A DNA stretch of 35,441 nt, taken from contig CALXYR010000003.1 in the NCBI GenBank assembly GCA_944393025.1, forward strand, positions 1 to 35,441, in the 5' to 3' direction. A program made the position numbers and the translations under genes. Positions 22,295 to 31,566 of the stretch are shown here, piece by piece. This DNA is from an uncultured Clostridia bacterium. Its GTDB lineage: Bacteria > Bacillota > Clostridia > TANB77 > CAG-508. Under the pieces are notes generated by a model. It made no database searches. It worked only from the letters and a program-made list of their open reading frames with translations, and had not been told where the DNA came from. The number at the start of each line of letters is the position of its first letter. Position 1 is the first letter of the stretch.

Positions 22295-25200
22295 TTAAAA
22301 TATTGGTCCACCTGTTACAATTCCTACTAAAATTTCTGCTTTTGATATATCATCTTCTGTTTCTTTTTTATTTCCTGGAGTTGAATCTATATCATCCACT
22401 CCAATAGGATTATATGCCTCATATATTTCTGCATTATTTTCTAAAATTCCTAAAGTATCTTCTGTTATTTTCATGCTAACAATTAAACTTACTTCTTTTT
22501 CTTCTCCTGGATTAATAATTTCATTTTCTAAACTTGTATTATATATTTCTCCTGTATTAGATAAATACCAATCTGTATTTAAATCTGTTGAAAATTTTAC
22601 ATCTTCTGGTAAATAATCCACTATTTTTTTAGCATATCCACTAATTTCTCCTTCGTTTTTTATAACAATTCTGTATTCAATTACAATGTCACTATTTCCA
22701 ACATTTCTTTCTAATACATCTATTTTAGTTAATTGTTCTTTATTATATGAATATGTTTTAGTACCTATTGTTGGAGTTGTTAATGTGATTTTATTTATAT
22801 ATTTTGATAGTGATAAATCAAACTTTTGTGATAAATATAATCCAATATCTATATCTCTAACATTAGAATTTATTATTTTTATTTCATCTGATATAGCAAC
22901 TAATCTTCTTTCTCCTGTAATTTCAGAATTCATAACAATTACATCTGAATTTAAAGAATCGCTAACACCTTTTGCTTTATAATCTGTTACTGAGTATTTA
23001 GATGAATCATATAAAAATACTACTATGTATTCTCCTTTTTCAAGATTTTGGAACTCATATTTACCTTCATTATTAGTAGTTGTTCTTTTTTCTTCGTTTG
23101 TTTCCTTATCTTTAACTATTTCATTATTACTATTTAATAATATTACTGAAATATTTGATAATAATTCTTCTCCATCTTCTCTTTTACCATTTTTATTTTC
23201 ATCAACCCAAGCTGTACCAGATATTTTAAATCTTTGGTCAGGATTTATTGGATTTTCTGGATCTGGATTTTCTGGATCTGGATTTTCTTCTCCTCCATCT
23301 CCTGTAGTTTGATGTTTGTCTGGATCATACTCAACTATATTTGTAACTACATTACTTTTAATTTCGGAAATATTTTCTGCATAAATACTTACATCATTTT
23401 TTATTTCTTTATCATCTTTACTATTTAATAAATTAGCTTTTACTATAATTGTAACTTCTGAAGATTCTTCATATTCTAAGTATGGTATTAATATATTTAT
23501 TTTTCCTTCTGATAAATTTGTAATTAATACTTCTGTATTGTTTTTTCCATATGTATATATAGCTTTTTCAAATTCTAATCCTTCTGGTACTTGGCTTACT
23601 ATATTTACATTTTGTGCTGTAGCTAAACCTTTATTTTTTATATTAATTTTATAAGTTATTAATTCTCCTTCTTTTACATATTTAGGAGTTGATGTTAATT
23701 CAGAAACTTCTAATTCTGCTTTTGCTACTTTGTGTTCTGATATGTTTGAATATGTAATTTCATTTCCATTTATGTTTGCATCTGCAATAATAGAAATTTC
23801 ATCCATATCTTCATTAATTTTTGTATTTACTGTTATATATTTAAACTTATCTATTTTATCTATTTGTATTAAAACATTATTTGTGTTTTCATCATATACT
23901 ATGCCTTCGGTTGTTTCTTCTCCTGTTCTTCCATCTTCAATAGTTGCACTTTCACAAATTAGACCTTTAGGTAATGGGAGATTTACATTTACTGAATCTA
24001 TACTTGGATTTTCAGAAATATTTTTTAATATGATTTTATATTGTATAGTATCATTTTTAGTTAAAATATTTGTTTCTGGAACATTTGATATTAATTTAAG
24101 TGCTATATTTCCCTCATTAATTTGTGTATCAAATGTGCTTGTTATTTCTGTATTATCTAATTCATCAGATTTTAATTTTGTCTCTATTTTTGCATTTACT
24201 GGATATTTATCACTTGAAAGCATTCCGTATTGTACATAAAACTCAATTTTTTTTGTTTCATTTAAATCTAATTTTCCTACTTCTAATGTTTTAGAATTTG
24301 TATTTTCATCATAAAATCCATTTCCTGGTGCATATTCTGTAAAAGTTGCTCCTTCTGGTAAATTTATAGTTATATTAGTATTATTTGAAATAACACTACC
24401 TATATTTTTTATTATTGCATTATATTTTACAATTTGTCCTTCTCTTACTTCATTTACAGTTGGTTTAAGTTCAACCGATAAATCTGGTCCAACACCTGTT
24501 GTTAATTTTAATAATGCTGATTCTTTTTCTTCTACTTTATTTCCAACTATTGATTCATTAATATAATAAGTTTTAAACATTTGCGACGTATTTTGTGAAT
24601 ATTTTAAGTTGTTTGGTATTTCAATTTTATAAGTGAAATCTATGTTTTCACCTTGTTTTAATGTATAATCATTAAATATAACTAAATATGCTTTTGTATT
24701 GTCTGTTATATTTTCAGTCCATTTATTATTTGCGTCTGTTAAATCTTTTGTTGCTAATGAATTTTCTGTATAATATACTTTATAATTTTTTTCATCTATA
24801 TTATTTAATTTTATTCCTTCAACAACTTTAGCTGTAAATGTTGCTTCTAATTTTTCGCTACTATCTATTTCATTATTATTAGTCGTTGGGAATTTACCTA
24901 ATACTGAAATATTACTAATATCATTAGAATAATTATTTATAATTTTCCCTTTTACTGTTGCTGTTCTACTATTTGAATATGCTTCAATTTCTATTTCTTT
25001 ATTTTCTCCAGATAATGCTAATACTTCATTTTTATTTTCCATATAATTTGAAATACTATTTGCAAGTATTATTCCACTAGGAGATACTATTTTTACATCT
25101 GTGCTAACTTTACCTGTGTTATTTTGTGCTAGAGCATTTTTATTTGTGTATTCTAATGTAATTTTGTCTGTCATACTAGGTGCTAAATTATATACTGTAA

Positions 25201-26707
25201 TATCTGTATTTAGTATAATTGTTGTTCCTTTATATTGATTATTTATTGTATAATCTTTTTGTATTCCTTCTAATGTAATATATATATTGTTATTTTCTTC
25301 TTCTTTTTTTACTTCTGCTTTTTTAATTTTTAGACCATTGTCCATTAATATATTTGTATTTTTTATACTTAAATCTGATATACTTTCTGGTAATTGTATT
25401 TTTAAAGTAGGGTTATCAAATAATGCATTATTTGTAGTAGATGTATCTAATATTACTCTAATTTCCACATTTTCATTTTTTATTACAGAAGATAAATTTT
25501 TTCTATCTATTTCTATACTTGCAACTGTTTCTTGTTCTTTTAATAAAATATTCTTTGTTAAACTTAGTTCATCTTGTGTTTTTATTTTTGAATTAATTTG
25601 TAATTGTTTTATTTGTTTAATTTCATTTAAAGATATATTTGAATTATTTTTTAATTCTTTTTCTATTTCTATTTGATAATTACCAATATTTTGTATTTTA
25701 CTTGTTTCAATTTTTATATTTTTACCAAATGAACTAATGTCTAATACATAATTGTTGTTATCATCTTTATTAGTGTTTTTATCTATTCTAGCTAATTCTT
25801 CATCTTCTTTATTTTTTATTAAAATTATTCCATCTTCTCCTAGCATTTTTTCAAAATCACTAGATAGTATTTTTAAATTTTTATTAGATAATAAATTATT
25901 TAGTTTAATTTCTTCATTATTTTCATCTAAAAATTTCTCATCTTCTTCAATTATTTCTAGTTTATTCATTATGTCTTTGTCAATAATATTTATTGAATAC
26001 TTTGCTGAAAAATTAGTACTAAAATCTTTTTGTTGTAATATATTAGCATATAAGTTTCCTTTTGAAATCTCGTTTTCCACATTTAATTGTGCATCTGTTA
26101 ATATATTTACGAATTCACTAATTTCTATAGTATTTTCAATATTTTTTTCTATAATTTGATTATTATTTTCAAGTTCATTTGCAATTATTTTAGAATTAAT
26201 ATTTGAATTAATTTCATTTATAGAATAAATTTCTTCTCCTTCATAAAAGAAATTTAAAACATATTCACTTTTTAAAGTGTTTTCTTCTGAATTCTTTTCT
26301 CCTATTAACTTTAATTCAATAGTATCTTGCTCTGTACTATATAAATTATTATTTTCTTGCTCTAAACTATTTTTTTCAAAAACAGTTAAATAATTAGGAC
26401 TAATTTCACCTAATTTTGGAACTTTAATATTTAGTTTAATATTATCATCAAAATTACTTATATTATTTATATCTATTAAAATATTAGTTTGTAAAACAAT
26501 ACCATATTTTTCTGCAATATGATATTTTATAGCTTTTGATGATCCATAACTTATATTTATATCATCTTCATAAGCTTTTTTTACTTCTTCTATTTCATTA
26601 TCTATTGCATAAGATATTGTAAAATTACCCATTAATGTTATTAAATTAATTCCTATTATACATAATATTAATAAGATTGAAATTATTTTATTAGATTTAT
26701 TTGACAT
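22295..26707 (-). CDS. A2: giant DUF11/SdrD_B stalk protein, membrane anchor cut off by a stop codon
   Basis: A 1470-residue exported protein. A signal/membrane helix (about 7-30) is followed by a long beta-rich region with several DUF11-like repeats. Examples are G-P-D-L-S-V-E-L-K-P-T-V, A-K-A-E-L-E-V-S-E-L-T-S-T-P, and K-Y-N-A-I-I-K-N-I-G and Y-K-I-N-I-K-N-K-G strands with L-P-E-G turns. Then come a Pro/Asp/Glu linker (about 1128-1158), one SdrD_B domain (about 1159-1290, I-S-G-T-A-W-V-D-E-N-K-N-G-K-R-E-D-G) and a final DUF11 domain. It ends at V-T-G-G-P-I-F, exactly before the expected membrane helix, which is still encoded after the stop (see 22187-22294). As written, the protein would be released or held by partners only. 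It has a consensus promoter and an AGGAGG ribosome binding site, is a paralogue of A1, and forms the first gene of an operon with B2. Confidence 0.83.
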   Translation of the reverse strand: MSNKSNKIISILLILCIIGINLITLMGNFTISYAIDNEIEEVKKAYEDDINISYGSSKAIKYHIAEKYGIVLQTNILIDINNISNFDDNIKLNIKVPKLGEISPNYLTVFEKNSLEQENNNLYSTEQDTIELKLIGEKNSEENTLKSEYVLNFFYEGEEIYSINEINSNINSKIIANELENNNQIIEKNIENTIEISEFVNILTDAQLNVENEISKGNLYANILQQKDFSTNFSAKYSINIIDKDIMNKLEIIEEDEKFLDENNEEIKLNNLLSNKNLKILSSDFEKMLGEDGIILIKNKEDEELARIDKNTNKDDNNNYVLDISSFGKNIKIETSKIQNIGNYQIEIEKELKNNSNISLNEIKQIKQLQINSKIKTQDELSLTKNILLKEQETVASIEIDRKNLSSVIKNENVEIRVILDTSTTNNALFDNPTLKIQLPESISDLSIKNTNILMDNGLKIKKAEVKKEEENNNIYITLEGIQKDYTINNQYKGTTIILNTDITVYNLAPSMTDKITLEYTNKNALAQNNTGKVSTDVKIVSPSGIILANSISNYMENKNEVLALSGENKEIEIEAYSNSRTATVKGKIINNYSNDISNISVLGKFPTTNNNEIDSSEKLEATFTAKVVEGIKLNNIDEKNYKVYYTENSLATKDLTDANNKWTENITDNTKAYLVIFNDYTLKQGENIDFTYKIEIPNNLKYSQNTSQMFKTYYINESIVGNKVEEKESALLKLTTGVGPDLSVELKPTVNEVREGQIVKYNAIIKNIGSVISNNTNITINLPEGATFTEYAPGNGFYDENTNSKTLEVGKLDLNETKKIEFYVQYGMLSSDKYPVNAKIETKLKSDELDNTEITSTFDTQINEGNIALKLISNVPETNILTKNDTIQYKIILKNISENPSIDSVNVNLPLPKGLICESATIEDGRTGEETTEGIVYDENTNNVLIQIDKIDKFKYITVNTKINEDMDEISIIADANINGNEITYSNISEHKVAKAELEVSELTSTPKYVKEGELITYKINIKNKGLATAQNVNIVSQVPEGLEFEKAIYTYGKNNTEVLITNLSEGKINILIPYLEYEESSEVTIIVKANLLNSKDDKEIKNDVSIYAENISEIKSNVVTNIVEYDPDKHQTTGDGGEENPDPENPDPENPINPDQRFKISGTAWVDENKNGKREDGEELLSNISVILLNSNNEIVKDKETNEEKRTTTNNEGKYEFQNLEKGEYIVVFLYDSSKYSVTDYKAKGVSDSLNSDVIVMNSEITGERRLVAISDEIKIINSNVRDIDIGLYLSQKFDLSLSKYINKITLTTPTIGTKTYSYNKEQLTKIDVLERNVGNSDIVIEYRIVIKNEGEISGYAKKIVDYLPEDVKFSTDLNTDWYLSNTGEIYNTSLENEIINPGEEKEVSLIVSMKITEDTLGILENNAEIYEAYNPIGVDDIDSTPGNKKETEDDISKAEILVGIVTGGPIF
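23250..23290. repeat. 15-bp in-frame tandem repeat in the A2 linker
   Basis: The unit GGATTTTCTGGATCT is present twice (23250-23264, 23265-23279) with a partial third copy. On the - strand it encodes repeats of N-P-D-P-E. Gain or loss of units would change linker length in steps of five residues without a frameshift. Confidence 0.8.
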
Positions 26708-26739
26708 AATTTTCCTCCTAAAAAGAACTTTACTATTAT

Positions 26740-26768
26740 ATTATACGATATTTTTCCAGTATTTTCAA
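26740..26768 (-). promoter_or_regulatory. Promoter of the A2-B2 operon
   Basis: On the - strand TTGAAA (26763-26768) and TATAAT (26740-26745) have an ideal 17-base spacer, 33 bases upstream of the A2 start with its AGGAGG site. The second cassette is thus independently transcribed. Confidence 0.75.
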
Positions 26769-26822
26769 GACTTTTTGGAATTATTGTCAATAATTGATAA
26801 TTTTTGATGTAAATTAAATTTT

Positions 26823-26998
26823 AAAGCTATATAATGTATATTTTTTTAGTAATTTTGCAGTCCGCGTAGCGACCAAACGAGCGGGTTTTCGCGAGTGCGA
26901 TTGGAGAAAACTATCAAAATAAAATTTATTTTATTTTGATTATATGGTTTCGACAACAAGGCCAAAAAATTACTAAAAAATATACATTATATAGCTTT
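26823..26998. mobile_element. MITE-like or structured-RNA inverted-repeat element with G+C-rich core
   Basis: A 34-base left arm (26823-26856, starting AAAGCTATATAATGTATA) is matched by a 33-base right arm (26966-26998), differing only by one T in a run. The 109-base core begins GCAGTCCGCGTAGCGACC and is strongly G+C-rich for its first 55 bases (many CG dinucleotides), unlike the flanks. The core holds nested hairpins: GCG-GGTTTT-CGC within CCAA/TTGG (26872-26903), and a 12-bp ATCAAAATAAAA hairpin (26912-26940). No open reading frame of note. It could be a non-autonomous transposable element or a structured RNA; no clear target duplication was seen. It fills the 26708-27079 gap between the A2 promoter and the B1 terminator. 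Confidence 0.55.
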
Positions 26999-27032
26999 AT
27001 AGATTTTAAAATATTGTTAATGAAATCAATGC

Positions 27033-27063
27033 AATAAAGGATGACTTTACGCCATCCTTTATT
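27033..27063 (-). terminator. Terminator of the A1-B1 operon
   Basis: AATAAAGGATG pairs with CATCCTTTATT (11 bp, 9-base loop), 16 bases after the B1 stop codon. On the - strand the stem ends in TTTATT; there is little further U. Confidence 0.75.
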
Positions 27064-27079
27064 CTATGTAATGCTTAAA

Positions 27080-30000
27080 TTATTTTTCTTCTTTTTTAAT
27101 CATTACTTTTTTTATAATTAATGCTATACCTATTACTAATGTTAATCCAATAACAATTGCTAATCCATAATAGAATTTAACTTTACCAAATGGAGTAAGT
27201 ATTATAATTCTTTCTGCTCTAGCACTATCAACTTCTGTTGGTTCTCTTGTTGGATCTTGGTTTCCTACTATTGAAAATGCCATTCTTCTTCCTACGGTAT
27301 TGCTTATTTTAACTATTTCCACAATATTTCTATAAGTTAAATCATCTTCTGAATTATCTCCTGTAATTAACTGAGTTAATACTAATTCTTTTGGAGATGT
27401 TTCGTCTCCTGGTTTTAAGTCTTGTTTTAAAGCTTCTGTTTGAATTATATAATTATATTTGTCTACAGATTCTTTTAGTTTGTAATTTACAAGTGTATCT
27501 TGTGGACTAGCTTCATTTATTAATTGATTCTTTTCAATTAAGTCCCATCCTTCATTTTTTGTTTTACTAAATTTAAAGTTATTTGCCACATAATCTACAA
27601 TCATATCTGCACTTGTTGTTACAACAGTCTCTTCATTTCCAGAGTTTCCTAAATAGTAGAATCCTTTATTATTATAATCATATTCTCCAGCATTTTTTAC
27701 TTTAACTTCATAAGTTGCTTCTATTGTTGCACCATGCATTAACTCTTCATCCATTGTTATTTGTATTAGTCCATGATCATTACTTTTAACAATTTTATCT
27801 ATTTCGTTTCTATATGAATTATGTTTTTCATATAATCCATTTCCATCTTTTTCATCAGCTATATTGTATTCTTTATGTTTTATCCACATAACATTATTAG
27901 CTTTATCTTTTACATCAACTAATATTGTTCCATTTGCTAATGTTACTTTAACATTAGTTACTTTTTTGTCTATTTCTAATTGTGCTTTTGGCCTTTCTTC
28001 TAATCCGAAATCTATTCCTTCTAATGTATATGATGGAGTTCCATTACCTTCTGTAGATTGAGTATTTTTTTCAACTTCTGCAACAATAACACCTGTTTCT
28101 GCTACCATATTTGTATTATCATTAAAGGTCTTATATAATTCATTAATTTCATCTTGTGTATATGGTTCATTATATTCAGTTATATAGTATGGTGACGCTA
28201 ATATTTCTGCTTTATTGTTAGTTACTCCTTTATTACTGTAATTAATTACATCTGCTCTTCTACTCCATATATCTTTTGCATCTGATACATTTTTTCCTTC
28301 TGAAGCAGCTATATCGTATCCATAAGTTGCAGTCTCGTTTTGATTTTCTGTATCTGTATATGGTTTATATTTATTATCTAAATCTGTAAAACCGCTTTCT
28401 CCAATTCCTTTAGTTTCTACTCCTACTTGATATGTAGTAGATTTAAAGTCTTGTCCATTGTATGAGGTTTTATTTTTATCTGTTTTTGTAACATTATTTC
28501 CATAAATGAATCTTACTATATAATCTCCTGGTATATAACCATCAAAATTATAATTTCCATTAGTATCTGTTTGTGTTGTTTTCCATGTATAGTATTCTCC
28601 CCCTACAGTTTTTTCCACAAGTTCAACTGTAATTCCTTCTATACCTTTTTCGGAATCTTCTCTTTCTCCATTACCAACCATAGCTTCATTTACTTTGTTA
28701 GTTCTTACATCTTCCCATACATTTCCATTTATTTTTCTTACATCATCTGTTAATTTAACATTTAATATTGGTGCCTCATCTTCATCATCTTCTTGTGGTC
28801 CTTGTTCTTTACTATAATTACTTGGTATAGAATCTTTGTCTATTCTTCCTGCTATTACTGTATCATTTCCTATTTTGCAATTATTTACTCCATAATGTGG
28901 TAATATTGTTCCTTCTTTATAATATGTTTTAAATGCTCCTATTTCTACTGCATTTTCTTTTTCACCTAACTCTAATTTTCCTTCACTGTTAGAATTTAAT
29001 TTAAATGTTAAATATAAATATACTGTTTCTCCTGATGCTTGTTTTTTACCAACATCAATTTCTAATTTATTGTCTGAACTATTTGAACCAGATGTACTAC
29101 TATCATTTGATACTTTAGCGTTTACTCTTTCTCCATCTTCAATTTTTCCAGTTGCAAATTTATTTTGCAACTCATCTAAAGTAGTCTTTGATTTTGTATA
29201 ATTTATACCACTCTTCCAAGATAAATCTTCTATATATTCAAATGTTTCATCATAATAATCATATAGTTTTGTTACATGTCCTAACATAGATTGTGATTGA
29301 TTTCTTACTGCTATTTTATATGTAGCATATACTTCTAATACCTGATTATTTCCGTTCTCTCCATTGAAATTATAATCTGATTTATCTAATCCTCTTTCAT
29401 AGCCACCTACTGCATTAATCGTCCATGTATCTCCTGTTTCTCCATCATTATTTCCTATATTTTTCTCATCATATCCATATACTTGTGTTTTTCCATTTAT
29501 TTTAACTGTTGCTATATATAAGTCTTTCTTTAATGCCATATCAAATTCTATTCTTTCTGTTATACCAAAATCTATTTGTAATAAGTTTTCTGCATTATCT
29601 TCTTCACCATATATTCTATCATATTTAGTATCACCAATATATGTTTTATCTGTTTCTATAGGATTTCCATCTTCATCTGTTGGATGGTAATCTTCATTCT
29701 CAACTACAGTTATTGTAAACTTTTCGTCACTTGGATATAATCTTTTTTGATTTAATCCATCTGGGCCTGTATATGCAGATATTTTAAATTTGTCATTTAT
29801 AGGAATATATGTATCTTGATTTTCTAGATATGATTTGTCATATCCGTCATCTATTCCATCTATTTCTTCAAATCTTAGATTAAATTCATCTCTATCATTT
29901 GTTGATTCTGTTGCATTTGAATAACCTCCTGACAAATTATCTTCATATATAGTGTTTTCATAATGTTGTCCATTATATTGAAATTCCACATAATATTGAA

Positions 30001-31555
30001 GCATTGGATTTAATTTTTCAAACAAATAATTTCCTTCAGCATCTGTTGTTGTTATTGTTTGTTTGTCATATTTATCTTGTGCAATATTTCCATTTGCTTC
30101 ATGAAGTATAACAGTTATTCCTTCAACTGGTAATTCTTTTTCATCAAACTTACCATTTACAACATTTTCTTTTCCTGATTTTAAATCTTCCCAAACATTT
30201 CCACCTATTTCTATAGTTGGATCATACCCTTTTTCTTCTTCTACAGGAATTCTTATTTGATATTGTGCTACTCTATGTATTACAAATGGATTTATTCCTA
30301 TTAAAGGTTGTTCTGCAATCTCTTGCATAGCATCTGCTCCTGGTTTTACATATTGATAGCAATCCTCAATATGTGTCTTTGTTCCATCTATATATTTATA
30401 ATGAGATTCATCTTTACAATTACTAGGATTTTTACAATTTTCTTCTACATGTACTTTATTAGTTATACTTTCTTCCCATATATGACGATGATTGCTTCCT
30501 TTATCCACATATAATCTTTGTGAATAACTTACTCCATCATAATGAAATACTTGTGCATAATATTCATCCCATTCATATGTTACAGTTATTGTTATATAAT
30601 CACTTTTAAAAGCATCTCCTGCTCCAGAGAATGAAAGATTAAATTCAGAACCAGTTTTTGGATATTCACTAAAACTATGTGATACATTTCCTCCACCTAT
30701 ATCATAAGATATATCTGTTACTTGTCCAAATCCACCTGTAGATGGATAATCAATACTAAGTGGTCCTACTGAATAACTTTGTGAGTTTCTGTCAACTTTA
30801 GTAGTACCTCCATAAGAAATGTTAACTGCTGGATTTCCTTCTGCGTCTTTATTTAAACTATTATAAAAATCACTATAAGAATTTGCTTCATTTACTTTTT
30901 CTTGAAAACCTTTAGCATATTCTTCTCTTGGATCTCCTGCTGCTGCATAATCCCCTGCACTTTGTGCTGGATTTCCTTCATTTACAATTCCATCTACTGC
31001 ATTATTCCAAATAGCTTCTTGAACATACCCAGAAAATTCAGAACCTGCTTGATTAAATAAATATGCTGCTGAACCTTCCACTATTTCTTGTCCAGACAAA
31101 GAATAATATGCTTTAGTATTAAGTCCTCCTCCTTCTGCTCCTCCTGTTATTCCATTTAACTTACTTTCAAGTGCACTAACATCAGAACCTGATACATATG
31201 TACTAGTATTTGGAACATGTGTTTTGCCGCCTGTAGCTAACCAACTACTAGCTTTACTTTGCAATTCTTCTTTTGTTATTCCTTCTACTTTTGGTGCAGT
31301 TCCTCTAGATACACAATATAATGTCATTCCATCTGTTTTTGGTACTTGATATCCGCTACCAGCATATTCTGTAGATACATTTAAATCAGTTGGTGGTTGT
31401 GTAAGATAATCGTTTACATAATCTGGTACAAAATATGTTTTAGCTTTTAATATAATTTCATTAATATCTTTTTTATCAATTTTTAAATATACAATAATCA
31501 TCATACAAATACTTAATACTACTGTAAATATTATTAAACTCTTTTTTCTATTCAT
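27080..31555 (-). CDS. B1: giant surface adhesin with thioester-type tip and two SdrD_B domains
   Basis: A 1491-residue paralogue of B2. Order: N-terminal membrane/signal helix (about 6-24); tip domain (about 55-440) with M-T-L-Y-C81-V and Y-V-Q179-E-A-I-W183, a clear thioester-domain (TQXA/TED) pattern; a His/Cys-rich stretch (H356-R-H358, C374, C380, H395, C399); a first SdrD_B domain (about 449-530, G-G-N-V-W-E-D-L-K); a DUF11-like stalk with F-D-M-A-L-K-K-D-L-Y-I-A-T-V; a second SdrD_B domain (I-N-G-N-V-W-E-D-V-R); further stalk; and a C-terminal helix after L-T-P-F-G, with a K-K-E-E-K tail. No LPxTG motif. Covalent host attachment is inferred from the thioester motif. The start has a GGAGGTGAGAG ribosome binding site 11 bases after A1, so A1-B1 is an operon. 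Confidence 0.83.
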   Translation of the reverse strand: MNRKKSLIIFTVVLSICMMIIVYLKIDKKDINEIILKAKTYFVPDYVNDYLTQPPTDLNVSTEYAGSGYQVPKTDGMTLYCVSRGTAPKVEGITKEELQSKASSWLATGGKTHVPNTSTYVSGSDVSALESKLNGITGGAEGGGLNTKAYYSLSGQEIVEGSAAYLFNQAGSEFSGYVQEAIWNNAVDGIVNEGNPAQSAGDYAAAGDPREEYAKGFQEKVNEANSYSDFYNSLNKDAEGNPAVNISYGGTTKVDRNSQSYSVGPLSIDYPSTGGFGQVTDISYDIGGGNVSHSFSEYPKTGSEFNLSFSGAGDAFKSDYITITVTYEWDEYYAQVFHYDGVSYSQRLYVDKGSNHRHIWEESITNKVHVEENCKNPSNCKDESHYKYIDGTKTHIEDCYQYVKPGADAMQEIAEQPLIGINPFVIHRVAQYQIRIPVEEEKGYDPTIEIGGNVWEDLKSGKENVVNGKFDEKELPVEGITVILHEANGNIAQDKYDKQTITTTDAEGNYLFEKLNPMLQYYVEFQYNGQHYENTIYEDNLSGGYSNATESTNDRDEFNLRFEEIDGIDDGYDKSYLENQDTYIPINDKFKISAYTGPDGLNQKRLYPSDEKFTITVVENEDYHPTDEDGNPIETDKTYIGDTKYDRIYGEEDNAENLLQIDFGITERIEFDMALKKDLYIATVKINGKTQVYGYDEKNIGNNDGETGDTWTINAVGGYERGLDKSDYNFNGENGNNQVLEVYATYKIAVRNQSQSMLGHVTKLYDYYDETFEYIEDLSWKSGINYTKSKTTLDELQNKFATGKIEDGERVNAKVSNDSSTSGSNSSDNKLEIDVGKKQASGETVYLYLTFKLNSNSEGKLELGEKENAVEIGAFKTYYKEGTILPHYGVNNCKIGNDTVIAGRIDKDSIPSNYSKEQGPQEDDEDEAPILNVKLTDDVRKINGNVWEDVRTNKVNEAMVGNGEREDSEKGIEGITVELVEKTVGGEYYTWKTTQTDTNGNYNFDGYIPGDYIVRFIYGNNVTKTDKNKTSYNGQDFKSTTYQVGVETKGIGESGFTDLDNKYKPYTDTENQNETATYGYDIAASEGKNVSDAKDIWSRRADVINYSNKGVTNNKAEILASPYYITEYNEPYTQDEINELYKTFNDNTNMVAETGVIVAEVEKNTQSTEGNGTPSYTLEGIDFGLEERPKAQLEIDKKVTNVKVTLANGTILVDVKDKANNVMWIKHKEYNIADEKDGNGLYEKHNSYRNEIDKIVKSNDHGLIQITMDEELMHGATIEATYEVKVKNAGEYDYNNKGFYYLGNSGNEETVVTTSADMIVDYVANNFKFSKTKNEGWDLIEKNQLINEASPQDTLVNYKLKESVDKYNYIIQTEALKQDLKPGDETSPKELVLTQLITGDNSEDDLTYRNIVEIVKISNTVGRRMAFSIVGNQDPTREPTEVDSARAERIIILTPFGKVKFYYGLAIVIGLTLVIGIALIIKKVMIKKEEK
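29475..29555. repeat. 81-bp identical block shared by B1 and B2 (copy in B1)
   Basis: Identical, by eye, to 20358-20438 in B2, in the stalk-coding part; a second pair is 29260-29324 with 20128-20192. This is far closer than the tips of the two proteins and suggests recent duplication or gene conversion. Confidence 0.85.
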
Positions 31556-31566
31556 TCTCTCACCTC

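Noticed and set aside
22020-22298. Small + strand open frames opposite the adhesin genes
   Set aside because: They are antisense shadows of the long - strand genes, with no ribosome binding sites or recognisable domains.
23250-23290. Tandem repeat as a CRISPR-like or phase-variable tract
   Set aside because: It is a 15-bp in-frame unit encoding a Pro/Asp linker; unit changes would not shift the frame, and there are no spacers.
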